DNA of 53,009 nt from Sphingopyxis granuli NBRC 100800. Its GTDB lineage: Bacteria > Pseudomonadota > Alphaproteobacteria > Sphingomonadales > Sphingomonadaceae. Position 1 is the first letter of the stretch, and every line of letters starts with the position of its first letter. The notes beneath the pieces are model-generated. The model was not told the DNA's origin, did no database searches, and was given only the letters and a program-made list of their open reading frames with translations. Of this stretch, positions 17,763-26,328 are shown piece after piece. The DNA is taken from assembly GCF_001591045.1 (NCBI RefSeq), contig NZ_BCUA01000022.1, positions 1-53,009 of the forward strand, written 5' to 3'. The position numbers and the translations under genes were made by a program.

Positions 17763-19457
17763 TCAGCCGGCCTTCGCCTCCCATACCGTCTCGCCCTCCT
17801 TCACCGTCTCCAGCACCTTGATGGCCTTGATGTCGTCGACCGGGGTGGTCAGCGGGTTGCGGTCGAGGATGACGAAATCGGCGAGTAGGCCCGCCTTGAT
17901 GCGGCCCTTGCGATCCTCCTCGAACGCCTGCCACGCGGGGCCGGTGGTCAGCGCCTGGAGTGCCTCATAGGCGCCCAGCCGTTCGTCGGGTCCGCTGACC
18001 ACCCCGGTCGGCGAGACGCGGGCCATCGACGTCCACAGCATGAAGCGCGTGTCGAGCGGCGTGACACTGAAATCACTGTGGTTCGATGCGATCAGTCCCG
18101 CGGCGCGCGCCGAGCGGAAGGGGCTGATGAAATCGACGACCTCCTTTGGAAAGTTGGTGCGGTGGACGTCGGCCCAATACCAGGCGTGATTGGAGAAATA
18201 GGCGGGCCCGACGCCGATGCGCCGATAATCGGCGAGTTGATCGGGGCGCTGGAACTGCGAGTGGATGACGATCGGCCGGCGGTCGTCGGCGGCGGTGATT
18301 CCCGCGGCGTCGAATCCCCTGATCGCCATGTCGATCGCAGCGTCGCCGTTTGCATGGACGAACAGCTGCCAGTCGCGGGTCGTTACCTTGCGGGCAAGAT
18401 CGTCGAACGCTGGCTGGTCCATCGCGGGATGGCCATGCCACGGATGGATGCCGTCGGGGCTGCCGCGCTCGTAATCGCGGGTGAAATAGCCCGTGCGCGC
18501 CTGCACCGACCCGTCGAGGATGACCTTGATCCCCTGCAGCTTCACATGCCGGTCATAGGTGCCGAAGTGCAGGTCCGGCTGCGCCAGCAGCGCGTCGAGC
18601 CCCATGTAGATCGGCAGTAGCGCCAGATCGATCTTCAACTGGGCCTTCGCGTCGGGACCGGTGAAAAAAGCAAGGTCGGCGGGCATCGTCGCGCCGTCCT
18701 GCGCGTGGGTGTAGCCTTCGGCGAAATAACGCTGCTGCGCGGCGACGAGGCGTTCGAGCTTCTGCTCGGGTGTGAGCTGCGGCATCGCGGCGAGCATCAG
18801 GAAGGTCGATTTTTCGAGCAGCACGCCGTTCAGATGCCCCTCGGCATCGCGCAGCATCAGGCCGCCGGGGGGCGGTTCGCTGGCGTCGGTCAGCCTGGCC
18901 GCGTTGAGCGCGGCGCTGTTTGCGACGAGCGCGTGCAGCGACTGGTGCAGCACGACAATCTTGTGATCGGGCGACACCGCATCCAGTTCCGCGCGGGTGA
19001 TGTGACGCTTTTCGGCCAGCTTCTCATTGTCATATTGCCAGACGACCACCCAGTCGTCCTTCGCGATGCCATGGCGCGCGATATGGTCGCGGATCACCCC
19101 CTGCAACGCGGCGATGTCGGTGATGGGAGGCAGCGCTGTATCCCACAGGTCGAGCCCACCCGCCATCTGCATCGCGATTCCGAAATGCGAATGGGCGTCG
19201 ATGAAGCCGGGAAGCATCGTTGCGCCGCGCAGGTCGCGGATCGCGGCCTTTCCGCCGGCGGCACGGCGCGCGCGCGCCTCGTCGCCTGCGAACAGGATCT
19301 TTCCGCCCTTTGCGACGACTGCCGGCACGGTTTGCGGCGCGTCGCCGTCCATGGTGATGATCGTGCCGCCGCGATAGATGGTCGGCCGTTCCTGTGCAGT
19401 CGCAGGTAGCGCGAGCAGCGCCGCGAAAAGAGCCGTGGCCCGGATTCTGGATGTCAT
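17763..19457 (-). CDS. exported YtcJ-like amidohydrolase
   Basis: This 564-aa protein of the amidohydrolase 3 (YtcJ/LAF3) group has a signal peptide ending ALPATAQE, so it is exported. The family pattern is present: an early strand with GGTIITMDG, GFIDAHSHFG carrying the first two metal histidines, and a C-terminal strand where NPLTTPVDDIKAIKV closes the composite domain. Members hydrolyse amides, for example N-acyl or N-substituted amino compounds; the substrate here cannot be named. It is transcribed towards the DUF885 genes and carries no cluster palindrome, so its regulation may be separate. Confidence 0.85.
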   Translation of the reverse strand: MTSRIRATALFAALLALPATAQERPTIYRGGTIITMDGDAPQTVPAVVAKGGKILFAGDEARARRAAGGKAAIRDLRGATMLPGFIDAHSHFGIAMQMAGGLDLWDTALPPITDIAALQGVIRDHIARHGIAKDDWVVVWQYDNEKLAEKRHITRAELDAVSPDHKIVVLHQSLHALVANSAALNAARLTDASEPPPGGLMLRDAEGHLNGVLLEKSTFLMLAAMPQLTPEQKLERLVAAQQRYFAEGYTHAQDGATMPADLAFFTGPDAKAQLKIDLALLPIYMGLDALLAQPDLHFGTYDRHVKLQGIKVILDGSVQARTGYFTRDYERGSPDGIHPWHGHPAMDQPAFDDLARKVTTRDWQLFVHANGDAAIDMAIRGFDAAGITAADDRRPIVIHSQFQRPDQLADYRRIGVGPAYFSNHAWYWADVHRTNFPKEVVDFISPFRSARAAGLIASNHSDFSVTPLDTRFMLWTSMARVSPTGVVSGPDERLGAYEALQALTTGPAWQAFEEDRKGRIKAGLLADFVILDRNPLTTPVDDIKAIKVLETVKEGETVWEAKAG

Positions 19458-19522
19458 GCGTCTCTCCCGCCCCTACCGTGCGGATAGTCGGCGGGCGGGT
19501 CAAGGCCGGATTGGCGGGCCGG

Positions 19523-19720
19523 TCAGGGTTGCGGTGGCAACTCGTCGGGACCCCGGCCGGGCTGGTCGAGGTCGCCGCCGCCGGGGCCGTCGGGCAATTC
19601 GACGGGCCGGCCGGCCGGGTCTTCCAGTGGGTTCGGCTGCACCGGCTGCTCGGGCGGCGCCTGCGGCTCGATGGTATCGGGTTTGGGTTTGGGCAGCGGG
19701 TCGGGATTGGTCGCCATCAT
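19523..19720 (-). CDS. small proline-rich hypothetical protein
   Basis: This is a 65-aa reading frame starting MMATNPDP, preceded by a strong AAGGAG ribosome-binding site and very rich in Pro, Gly, Asp and Glu. It has no signal peptide or membrane segment and is likely disordered. Similar small proline-rich proteins are common in sphingomonads. Function unknown. Confidence 0.6.
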   Translation of the reverse strand: MMATNPDPLPKPKPDTIEPQAPPEQPVQPNPLEDPAGRPVELPDGPGGGDLDQPGRGPDELPPQP

Positions 19721-19892
19721 GCATCTCCTTGTCCTTTCAACGAATGGGATGATGCCATGTTCCGTTCCCCCGCATCCATGGGAAAAGGCGGCGTTCACCC
19801 TTGCTCTCGGCGTCCCGTCTGCTATAGCCCCGCGCGGCCCGCACGGGCGTGCGCGGCAGCGCGCGATTTCGTGCACCCGGCCGACAGCTCCT

Positions 19893-19977
19893 GCGGGCGT
19901 GGCGGAATTGGTAGACGCGCTGGTTTTAGGTACCAGTATCGCAAGATGTGGGGGTTCGAGTCCCTTCGCCCGCACCA
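19893..19977 (+). tRNA. tRNA-Leu (UAG anticodon)
   Basis: The 85-nt gene includes an encoded CCA. The acceptor arms GCGGGCG and CGCCCGC pair perfectly, and the anticodon stem CTGGT/ACCAG encloses a 7-base loop with anticodon TAG. The long variable arm (ATCGCAAGAT region) is that of a class II tRNA. Confidence 0.97.
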
Positions 19978-20068
19978 CCTCCGCGAGCTTCGATCGGGAT
20001 ATGGGGAACGCTGCCTTTCGGGCGGGGTTCATCGTTACGAGATTTTGAGCAAGGATAAGACCAAGGCA

Positions 20069-21658
20069 ATGAAGACCGTCGAAACGCTGAACGAAGGGCT
20101 GAAGCGCGAGTATCGCCTGATCATCACTGCGAATGACATCGACGCGCGGGTCGATGACGAAGTGAAGAGCATCGCACCGACCGTGCGCATGCCCGGCTTC
20201 CGCCCCGGCAAGGTGCCGCCGAACCTCATCCGTAAGATGCATGGTGAGGCGCTGTCCGCTGATGCGCTCAACAAGGCGATTGACGAAGGCGTCAAGGTGC
20301 TGATGGCGGAGCAGAAGCTGCGCCCGGCGCTGCAGCCCGCGGTCACCCTCGCCGACGGTTACGAGCGCGGCAAGGATGCCGAACTGACCGTCGCGCTTGA
20401 GGTGCTGCCCGAAATCGAGGCGCCGTCGATCGACGGGCTGGCGCTCGAACGGCTGACTGTCCCCGCCGACGACAAGGCGGTAATGGCGAAGATCGAGGAA
20501 TTCGCTGTGCAGATGAAGCGCTTCGAGGACGCCCCCAAGACGAAGAAGGCCGCGAGCGGCGATCAGGTGATCATCGATTTCGCGGGCAGCGTCGACGGCG
20601 TCGCTTTCGACGGCGGCACGGGTGAGAACATGGCGGTCGAAATCGGCTCGGGCCAGCTCATCCCCGGCTTCGAGGATCTGCTCGTCGGCGTGAAGGTCGG
20701 TGACGAGAAGACCGTCAAAGTGTCGTTCCCCGAGGACTATCCGGTCGAGAATCTCAAGGGCAAGCCTGCCGAATTCGCCGTGACGGTGAAGGAAGTGAAG
20801 GTTCCCGCCGACACGAAGATCGACGACGAGTTCGCCAAGTCGCTCGGTCTCGAAAGCCTCGACAAGCTCAAAGAGCTGATGAAGGATCAGGTCGAGCAGG
20901 AGCATAACGGGCTCACGCGCACCTATATGAAGCGCAAGCTCCTCGATCAGCTCGCGGCGAGTCACGATTTCGAAGTGCCGCCGACGATGGTCGAGGCCGA
21001 ATTCAACCAGATATGGCAGCAGCTCGAACATGAAGCGAGCCACGAAGAAGACCCCGAGGCGGCAAAGGCCGAGCTGGAGAAAGATCGCGACGAATATCAT
21101 GCGATCGCGGTGCGTCGCGTCCGTCTGGGCCTGCTACTGTCCGAGATCGGGCAGGCGAACGGGGTTCAGGTCAGCGCGCAGGAAATGCAGCGGCTGGTGA
21201 CGCAGGCGGCGCAGCAGTATCGTCCCGAGGATCGCCAGCGCTTCGTCGAATATGTCCAGCAGGACGCGCTCGCCGCCGCGCAGCTCCGTGCGCCGCTTTA
21301 CGAGGACAAGGTCGTCGACTTCCTGTTCGAGAAGGCCGAGATCAGCGATCGCGAAGTGACCCGCGACGAACTGGAAGCGGCGATCGAGGCCGATGACGAC
21401 GGGCATGTCCACGGCCCCGGCTGCGGCCACGACCATGATCACGACGCCAAGCCGGCCAAGAAGGCGGCGGCGAAGAAGCCCGCCACCAAGAAGGAAGAGG
21501 CCGCCGAAGCCGCGCCCGCCAAGAAGGCGCCGGCGAAGAAGGCTGCGGCCGCCAAGGCCGATGACAAGCCGGCTGCGAAAAAGGCGCCCGCCAAGGCTGC
21601 CGAGGACAAGCCCGCTGCGAAGAAGGCTCCGGCAAAGAAGGCCGCCGCGAAGAAATAA
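20069..21658 (+). CDS. tig: trigger factor chaperone with His-rich and lysine/alanine-rich tail
   Basis: The 529-aa trigger factor is a ribosome-associated folding chaperone with peptidyl-prolyl isomerase activity. The ribosome-binding signature is visible as GFRPGKVP (about residues 51-58), followed by the FKBP-type domain (about 155-240) and the helical substrate cradle. After residue 443 there is a His-rich stretch (GHVHGPGCGHDHDHD) and then a 70-residue tail of KKAPAKKAAAKK-like repeats, resembling histone H1 tails and making the protein longer than the roughly 430-450 aa usual for the family. The usual clpP-clpX-lon neighbours are absent; a terminator follows at once. Confidence 0.95.
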   Translation: MKTVETLNEGLKREYRLIITANDIDARVDDEVKSIAPTVRMPGFRPGKVPPNLIRKMHGEALSADALNKAIDEGVKVLMAEQKLRPALQPAVTLADGYERGKDAELTVALEVLPEIEAPSIDGLALERLTVPADDKAVMAKIEEFAVQMKRFEDAPKTKKAASGDQVIIDFAGSVDGVAFDGGTGENMAVEIGSGQLIPGFEDLLVGVKVGDEKTVKVSFPEDYPVENLKGKPAEFAVTVKEVKVPADTKIDDEFAKSLGLESLDKLKELMKDQVEQEHNGLTRTYMKRKLLDQLAASHDFEVPPTMVEAEFNQIWQQLEHEASHEEDPEAAKAELEKDRDEYHAIAVRRVRLGLLLSEIGQANGVQVSAQEMQRLVTQAAQQYRPEDRQRFVEYVQQDALAAAQLRAPLYEDKVVDFLFEKAEISDREVTRDELEAAIEADDDGHVHGPGCGHDHDHDAKPAKKAAAKKPATKKEEAAEAAPAKKAPAKKAAAAKADDKPAAKKAPAKAAEDKPAAKKAPAKKAAAKK

Positions 21659-21682
21659 GCTTCTTCGCGTCGCAAGAGACCG

Positions 21683-21718
21683 AAAGGCCGGGTGGGGAAT
21701 GCTCCGCCCGGCCTTTTT
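21683..21718 (+). terminator. intrinsic terminator of tig
   Basis: The stem AAAGGCCGGG/CCCGGCCTTT with a short loop is followed by a T-run, 25 bp after the tig stop codon. A classic rho-independent terminator. Confidence 0.9.
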
Positions 21719-21815
21719 CGTCGGTGTTCCCATCCCGGGACGCAGGGCGATCCAAAGGATCGACCTGCCGCGAAAATATACTAGGATCGACCCGGGCGAG
21801 ATCGGGGGGATCAGC

Positions 21816-24173
21816 ATGAACGAGCGCGAACGCGAAATACGGGTGCTTCGATTTTTCGAGGAATTGCTCGCGGTTGCCCCTGAGCGACGGGCTGCGTGGA
21901 TCGACGCGCGAACGGCGGATGAACCCGAACTGCGCGCGCGGCTCGAGTCGCTGTTGGCCGCAAGTGCCGGCCCCGGTCTGCAGACCGGCATGGCTGCGTC
22001 GATGATCGACGACGAACCGGTTCCCGAACGGATCGGGCAGTATCGCATCATCGACGTCATCGGTCGGGGCGGCATGGGCACCGTCTACAAGGGGGAGCGG
22101 GTCGGCGGCGATTTCAACCACGTCGTCGCGATCAAGCTCATCAAACCGGGGCTGCTGTCCGAAGCGCTGATCGAGCGGTTTCAGCACGAACGCCAGGCGC
22201 TGGCCGATCTGGGTCATCCCAATATCGCAAGGCTTTTCGACGGCGGACAGACCGACGGCGGCCTGCCCTACATCGTGATGGAATATATCGACGGCGATTC
22301 GCTGGGCGATTGGCTTTCGAAGGAGAAGCCCGGCCTCGACCGGCGGTTCGATCTGTTCGAAAGTGTGTGCGACGCGGTGGCCTTTGCCCATCGCAACCTG
22401 ATCATCCACCGCGACATCACGCCGTCCAACATATTGGTGACGCGCGACGGCGTCGCCAAACTGATTGATTTCGGCATCGCCAAGCCAGTATCGGCGCTGT
22501 GGCAGGACCGCGCCGGCGTCGGACCATCGCTGGCCACGCTCAGCCTGACTCCCGGTTATGCCGCGCCCGAACGAATGACGGGCGGCGAGGCGACGACGCT
22601 GGTCGACATCTATTCGCTCGGCAAGGTGCTGGCGTTCCTCGTCGGCGGCGCCGAACGCGCCCCGGAACTCGATGCCGTCATCGCCAAGGCTACGGAGGTC
22701 GATCCCGGCAAGCGCTACGAGACCGCGCAGATGCTGCGCGGGGACGTCGCCGCCTGGCGCGCCGGCCGGCCGGTGTCGGCATATGGCGGCGGCAAGCGCT
22801 ACCTGCTCGCCAAATTCGTCGGGCGCAATCGGTGGCCGGTCGCGTTCGCATCGGTGGCGCTGCTGGGGTTGACGGCGGCGCTGATCGCCGTGCTGGTCGC
22901 CAACGCCCGCGCCGAGGACGCCCGCCTGCGCGCCGAGGCCCGGTTCGACGACGTGCGCGCCTTGGCGAAGATATTGCTGTTCGACGCCTATGACGCCATC
23001 GACGCGGTGCCCGGGACGACCGACGCCAAATTGCTGCTCGCCGATAGCGGCAAGACCTATCTCGACAAGCTGGCCGCGGACCGCGACGCGCCGATCGACG
23101 TTCGGCTGGAGGTGGGCGAGGGCTATTTCCGCCTGTCGAAGCTGATCGGCTTCACCGGCGGCGGATCGCTTGGCAAGCGCGAGGAGGGGAAGCGGCTTCG
23201 GCAGCATGCGCTGAACCTGCTCGGGCAATTGCATCGCGACTATCCGCGCCGCGATGACATATCCTTGTCGCTCGGCCACCTGTTGGCGACCGCGGCCGGA
23301 GAAAGCTTGTACGGCGACGGCGATGCCAAGGTCGCGCGTGCACAGGCCCAGGAGGCGCAGCGGCTTCTCGGTGGGCTGGCGCGGCAGACGCCGCGCAGCG
23401 CCGGCGCCCTGGCCGGTGCCTATCTGTATCTGGGCGACAGCTATGGCTGGGACAATGACCTGCCGAAGGCGGGAGCGACCTACGAAGCGGGCATCAAGTT
23501 GGTGCAGACGATGCCGCCGGCTCTTCGCGACGAGCAGGCCACCCGCATTGCCCTGTCGGGCCTGTTGCGCCAGAGCGGCGAAGTCTACCGCTATGCCGAC
23601 AAGCCCGACCAGGCGATCGCGCGCATGCGCGAAGCGGTGGCCCTCAACCGTGACATCGTTCGCGCCTCGAAGGGCGACCCCGCCACGGTCCGAAAGCTGG
23701 TCGCATCGCTCTGGTCGCTGGGCGACATGTACCGCGTCGCCGGCCGGCTGGACGACGCATTGGCGACGATCAACGAAGGGCAGAGCCTCGCGCGGGCGCA
23801 GCAGGCGGCGAACCCCAGGGATGCGGGCTGGCCCGAATCGGTGGCGCTGACCGGCATGGTGCTGGCCCAGATTCAAAGCGCCCGCCGCGACAGGCCGGCG
23901 GCGATCGCCGCGGCGCAGGAAGCGATCGCCATTCGCCGTTCGCTGGCCGCCAAGAGTGGCGGCAACAAGGGCGCTCGGTTGCATCTCGCCGTGGGGTTGA
24001 AGGACGGCGCCGGAGTCTATGCCGTCCTCGGGCGCCCGGATCTGCAATGCCCGGCCTTGCGCGAATCCCTGGCTATCATGCAAGCCTATCAGAAGGACGG
24101 AACGCTGTCGGAATATGACCGCGAAAACAATCTGAAACCGGTTACGCAGGCGTTGGCGCAATGCGCATCCTGA
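21816..24173 (+). CDS. transmembrane serine/threonine protein kinase with C-terminal helical repeats
   Basis: The protein has 785 aa. After an N-terminal helical segment (1-70) comes a Hanks-type kinase domain: glycine loop GRGGMGTV (83-90), K107, HRD at 198-200, DFG at 218-220 and the PGYAAPE activation segment. A single membrane helix lies at about 339-362, followed by about 400 residues of TPR-like helices outside the membrane or on the sensor side. The catalytic loop reads HRDITPSN, with Thr where Ser/Thr kinases normally have Lys (HRDLKPxN). The start has a strong GGGGGGA site. The phosphorylation target is unknown. Confidence 0.9.
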   Translation: MNEREREIRVLRFFEELLAVAPERRAAWIDARTADEPELRARLESLLAASAGPGLQTGMAASMIDDEPVPERIGQYRIIDVIGRGGMGTVYKGERVGGDFNHVVAIKLIKPGLLSEALIERFQHERQALADLGHPNIARLFDGGQTDGGLPYIVMEYIDGDSLGDWLSKEKPGLDRRFDLFESVCDAVAFAHRNLIIHRDITPSNILVTRDGVAKLIDFGIAKPVSALWQDRAGVGPSLATLSLTPGYAAPERMTGGEATTLVDIYSLGKVLAFLVGGAERAPELDAVIAKATEVDPGKRYETAQMLRGDVAAWRAGRPVSAYGGGKRYLLAKFVGRNRWPVAFASVALLGLTAALIAVLVANARAEDARLRAEARFDDVRALAKILLFDAYDAIDAVPGTTDAKLLLADSGKTYLDKLAADRDAPIDVRLEVGEGYFRLSKLIGFTGGGSLGKREEGKRLRQHALNLLGQLHRDYPRRDDISLSLGHLLATAAGESLYGDGDAKVARAQAQEAQRLLGGLARQTPRSAGALAGAYLYLGDSYGWDNDLPKAGATYEAGIKLVQTMPPALRDEQATRIALSGLLRQSGEVYRYADKPDQAIARMREAVALNRDIVRASKGDPATVRKLVASLWSLGDMYRVAGRLDDALATINEGQSLARAQQAANPRDAGWPESVALTGMVLAQIQSARRDRPAAIAAAQEAIAIRRSLAAKSGGNKGARLHLAVGLKDGAGVYAVLGRPDLQCPALRESLAIMQAYQKDGTLSEYDRENNLKPVTQALAQCAS

Positions 24174-24201
24174 CGGAGATTTCGGGGGAGGGGCAGGGAC
24201 G

Positions 24202-24819
24202 TTAGATCACGTCCATGTTATAGCAGTGCCAACTGAAGATCGCCGCCGCGCCGCGGTGCGGGCGCCAGGGTTCGGCGAGTTCACGTACCCTTTTCTCGCT
24301 CGGCCGCGCGTCGAGGCACAGGATGCGGCCGACTGCTTCCTGCACCGCAAGGTCGCCCGCAGGCCAGATGTCGGGGCGTCCCTCGGCGAAGAGCAGGTAG
24401 ATTTCGGCCGACCAGCGGCCGATGCCCTTGACCTTGGTGAGCAACGCGATCGCCTCTTCGTCGTCGGCGGGGAGGGCGTCGAAATCGAGCGCGCCGTCGA
24501 GCACGAGCTGCGCGAGGCTCTTGGCATAGCTCTGCTTCTGCGCCGACAGGCCGCAGGCACGCAGCGCGTCGAACTCGGCCGCGGCCATCACGTCCGCCGG
24601 GCAGCCTTCGCCGAACCCGGCCTCCAGCTTGTTCCAGATCGAATTGGCGGCGGCGACGCTGACCTGCTGGCCGACGATCGTGCGCAGCAAGGTCGTGTAG
24701 CCGGGCTCGCGGATGCGCGGCTCGGGATAGCCGGCGTTGCCCAGCGCGCGCGCAAAATTCGGTTCGACCGCCGCCAGCGCGTCGATTCCCGCAGTCAACT
24801 GCTCATGGCTCAGGCCCAT
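24202..24819 (-). CDS. DNA-3-methyladenine glycosylase II family (AlkA-like)
   Basis: This 205-aa base-excision glycosylase is of the HhH-GPD superfamily. The helix-hairpin-helix is at about 127-147 ([19 protein letters not shown]) and the catalytic Asp is D156 in PAGDLAVQ. It lacks the N-terminal domain of E. coli AlkA, as in the shorter alphaproteobacterial enzymes. It would excise alkylated purines from DNA. The ATG at 24819 was chosen because family similarity begins there. It is convergent with the kinase gene. Confidence 0.88.
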   Translation of the reverse strand: MGLSHEQLTAGIDALAAVEPNFARALGNAGYPEPRIREPGYTTLLRTIVGQQVSVAAANSIWNKLEAGFGEGCPADVMAAAEFDALRACGLSAQKQSYAKSLAQLVLDGALDFDALPADDEEAIALLTKVKGIGRWSAEIYLLFAEGRPDIWPAGDLAVQEAVGRILCLDARPSEKRVRELAEPWRPHRGAAAIFSWHCYNMDVI

Positions 24820-24919
24820 TCGATATTCCCTTTTTGTTCCTGCCGTTTCCCTAGCAGCGCTTGATTTGCCGTGCAACGCGCGACATAGGCCAGCCGACTC
24901 GAAAATTATGGGGATGAGC

Positions 24920-25237
24920 ATGGCCAAGCTGATTGTCGTGACGCGTGACGGGACCGAGCATGAGATCGAAGGCGACACCAGCCTGACCGTGATGGAGAAT
25001 ATCCGCGATGCGGGCTTCGACGAACTGCTGGCGCTGTGCGGCGGCTGCTGTTCGTGCGCGACGTGTCATGTCCATGTCGAAGAAGGCAGCCGCGATGCGA
25101 TTCCCGCGATGAGCGAAGACGAGAACGACCTGCTCGATTCGACGAGCGACCGCGACGGCAATTCGCGCCTGTCGTGCCAGATTCCGTTCACCGCCGAACT
25201 CGACGGTCTACGGGTGCGGATCGCCGAAGAGGACTGA
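24920..25237 (+). CDS. [2Fe-2S] ferredoxin, adrenodoxin/putidaredoxin type
   Basis: The protein has 105 aa. The ligands C40, C46, C49 and C86 form the C-x5-C-x2-C ... C pattern of vertebrate-type ferredoxins, and two additional cysteines (C43, C44) lie inside the loop. It probably transfers electrons to cytochrome P450s, oxygenases or Fe-S assembly. In-frame ATGs at 24908 and 24914 are alternatives; 24920 has GGGGA at suitable spacing. Confidence 0.92.
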   Translation: MAKLIVVTRDGTEHEIEGDTSLTVMENIRDAGFDELLALCGGCCSCATCHVHVEEGSRDAIPAMSEDENDLLDSTSDRDGNSRLSCQIPFTAELDGLRVRIAEED

Positions 25238-25249
25238 GACCGAAGGTCG

Positions 25250-25316
25250 CCCTGGCGAAAGCTGGGGCCTCTGGCATCCCGTATGATGGTAGCGGTCCCG
25301 GCCTTTGCCGGGACGA
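25250..25316. repeat. REP-like inverted repeat between convergent genes
   Basis: The left arm CCTGGCGAAAGCTGGGG and the right arm GTCCCGGCCTTTGCCGGGAC are imperfect inverted copies of a GGCGAAAGCC-type palindrome. The same core appears again at the very end of the window (CCCCGGCGAAAGCC, 52996-53009). It fills the gap between the ferredoxin gene and the convergent methyltransferase gene and may double as a bidirectional terminator. Confidence 0.65.
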
Positions 25317-25319
25317 CGA

Positions 25320-26087
25320 TCAGGCCGCCGTTGTGGCAACCGCGTAGAGCGCGACCGCTGCGGCGTTCGAGATGTTCAGGCTTTCCATGCGCGGCGAGAT
25401 CGGCAGCCGCGCGAGCACGTCGCAATGCTCGACGACATTGTGGCGCATGCCATCGCCCTCCGACCCCAGCACCAGCGCCACCTTGCTGCCGTCGAGCGTC
25501 TCGCCGAGCGTCGTCCGGGTATCGCCGGTCAGACCGATGCGCCAATATTGCGCCTCGGCGATCTCCTCAAGCGCGCGCGACAGGTTGACCACGCGCACCC
25601 ACGGCACGCTTTCGAGCGCACCCGACGCGGCGCGCGCGATGACGCCGCTTTCGGGCGGGCTGTGCCGGTCCTGCGTGATGATGGCGGCGGCATCGAAGGC
25701 CGCGGCCGAGCGCAGCACCGCACCGATATTGTGCGGGTCGGTCACCTGGTCGAGCAGGACGAGCGGGCGCCGGCTGTCGGCATCGACCTCAGCCTGCAAT
25801 ATGTCGGCGAGGAAGATATCGTCGAGCGGATCAACTTCGATCACCAGCCCCTGGTGCGGCGCATCGCGTGCGACGAGTCGCGCAAGGTCGGCGACATCGG
25901 CATAACTGATCGGAATCACCGGCGGCAGGTCGAGCTGACCGAGCGCTTCGCGCGTGCCCCAGATGCGCCGGACGCGGCGCTCGGGATTAGCGAGTGCAGC
26001 CAGCACGGCGTGCCGGCCCCAGAGCCGGACGCCCTGACCGCGCGGATTGCCACCCTGCGGGCGGCGATGACGGGATATTTGTCGCAT
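25320..26087 (-). CDS. rlmB: TrmH-family 23S rRNA (guanosine 2'-O) methyltransferase
   Basis: This 255-aa SPOUT methyltransferase has the TrmH substrate-binding domain (from GRHAVLAAL) followed by the three knot motifs: NIGAVLRSAAAF, LGSEGDGMR and SPRMESLNISNAAAVALY. The RlmB-type enzyme 2'-O-methylates a G in the peptidyl-transferase region of 23S rRNA. The start at 26087 was chosen because upstream in-frame sequence runs into tRNA-Tyr. The rlmB name is by family resemblance; other TrmH members are possible. Confidence 0.85.
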   Translation of the reverse strand: MRQISRHRRPQGGNPRGQGVRLWGRHAVLAALANPERRVRRIWGTREALGQLDLPPVIPISYADVADLARLVARDAPHQGLVIEVDPLDDIFLADILQAEVDADSRRPLVLLDQVTDPHNIGAVLRSAAAFDAAAIITQDRHSPPESGVIARAASGALESVPWVRVVNLSRALEEIAEAQYWRIGLTGDTRTTLGETLDGSKVALVLGSEGDGMRHNVVEHCDVLARLPISPRMESLNISNAAAVALYAVATTAA

Positions 26088-26167
26088 AGCGCGCGGCCTT
26101 TCCCACGACTGCCATTGACAGGCAAGCCTCGTTTCGCCATGGCACCGCTTCCCCGCAGGGGCCCCAT

Positions 26168-26254
26168 GGACAGGTGGCCGAGTGGTTAAAGGCAGCAGAC
26201 TGTAAATCTGCCCGGGTTTCCCGTACGCTGGTTCGAATCCAGCCCTGTCCACCA
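26168..26254 (+). tRNA. tRNA-Tyr (GUA anticodon), integration target
   Basis: The 87-nt gene has encoded CCA. The acceptor GGACAGG pairs with CCTGTCC, the anticodon is GTA within CAGACTGTAAATCTG, and there is a long variable arm. Its last 19 bases (26236-26254) recur at 35871-35889, and an integrase gene starts 66-81 bp downstream. Confidence 0.97.
26236..26254 (+). repeat. attachment-site core, left copy
   Basis: AATCCAGCCCTGTCCACCA forms the 3' T-arm/acceptor end of tRNA-Tyr and is repeated exactly at 35871-35889. Confidence 0.88.
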
Positions 26255-26306
26255 CCGCCTCCCAAGGCGATGAAAACCCTAGAAAACATAGGTTTCTGAC
26301 CTTCCG

Positions 26307-26328
26307 TTGCTACACAAAGTTGCTACAC
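26307..26328 (+). repeat. tandem TTGCTACAC repeats, candidate integrase arm sites
   Basis: TTGCTACAC occurs at 26307-26315 and 26320-26328, and TGCTACACAAA recurs at 35801-35811 near the right end. Short repeats near both att sites are typical arm-binding sites of tyrosine integrases. The second copy includes the possible TTG start of the integrase, suggesting autoregulation. Confidence 0.5.

Noticed and set aside
19801..19828. Promoter of tRNA-Leu with TTGCTC and TATAGC boxes
   Set aside because: The spacing is 15-16 bases and the site is about 65 bp upstream; too weak to list as a feature.
21342..24161. 939-codon antisense open frame opposite the kinase
   Set aside because: Same reason: compositional shadow of a real gene with all kinase motifs on the other strand.
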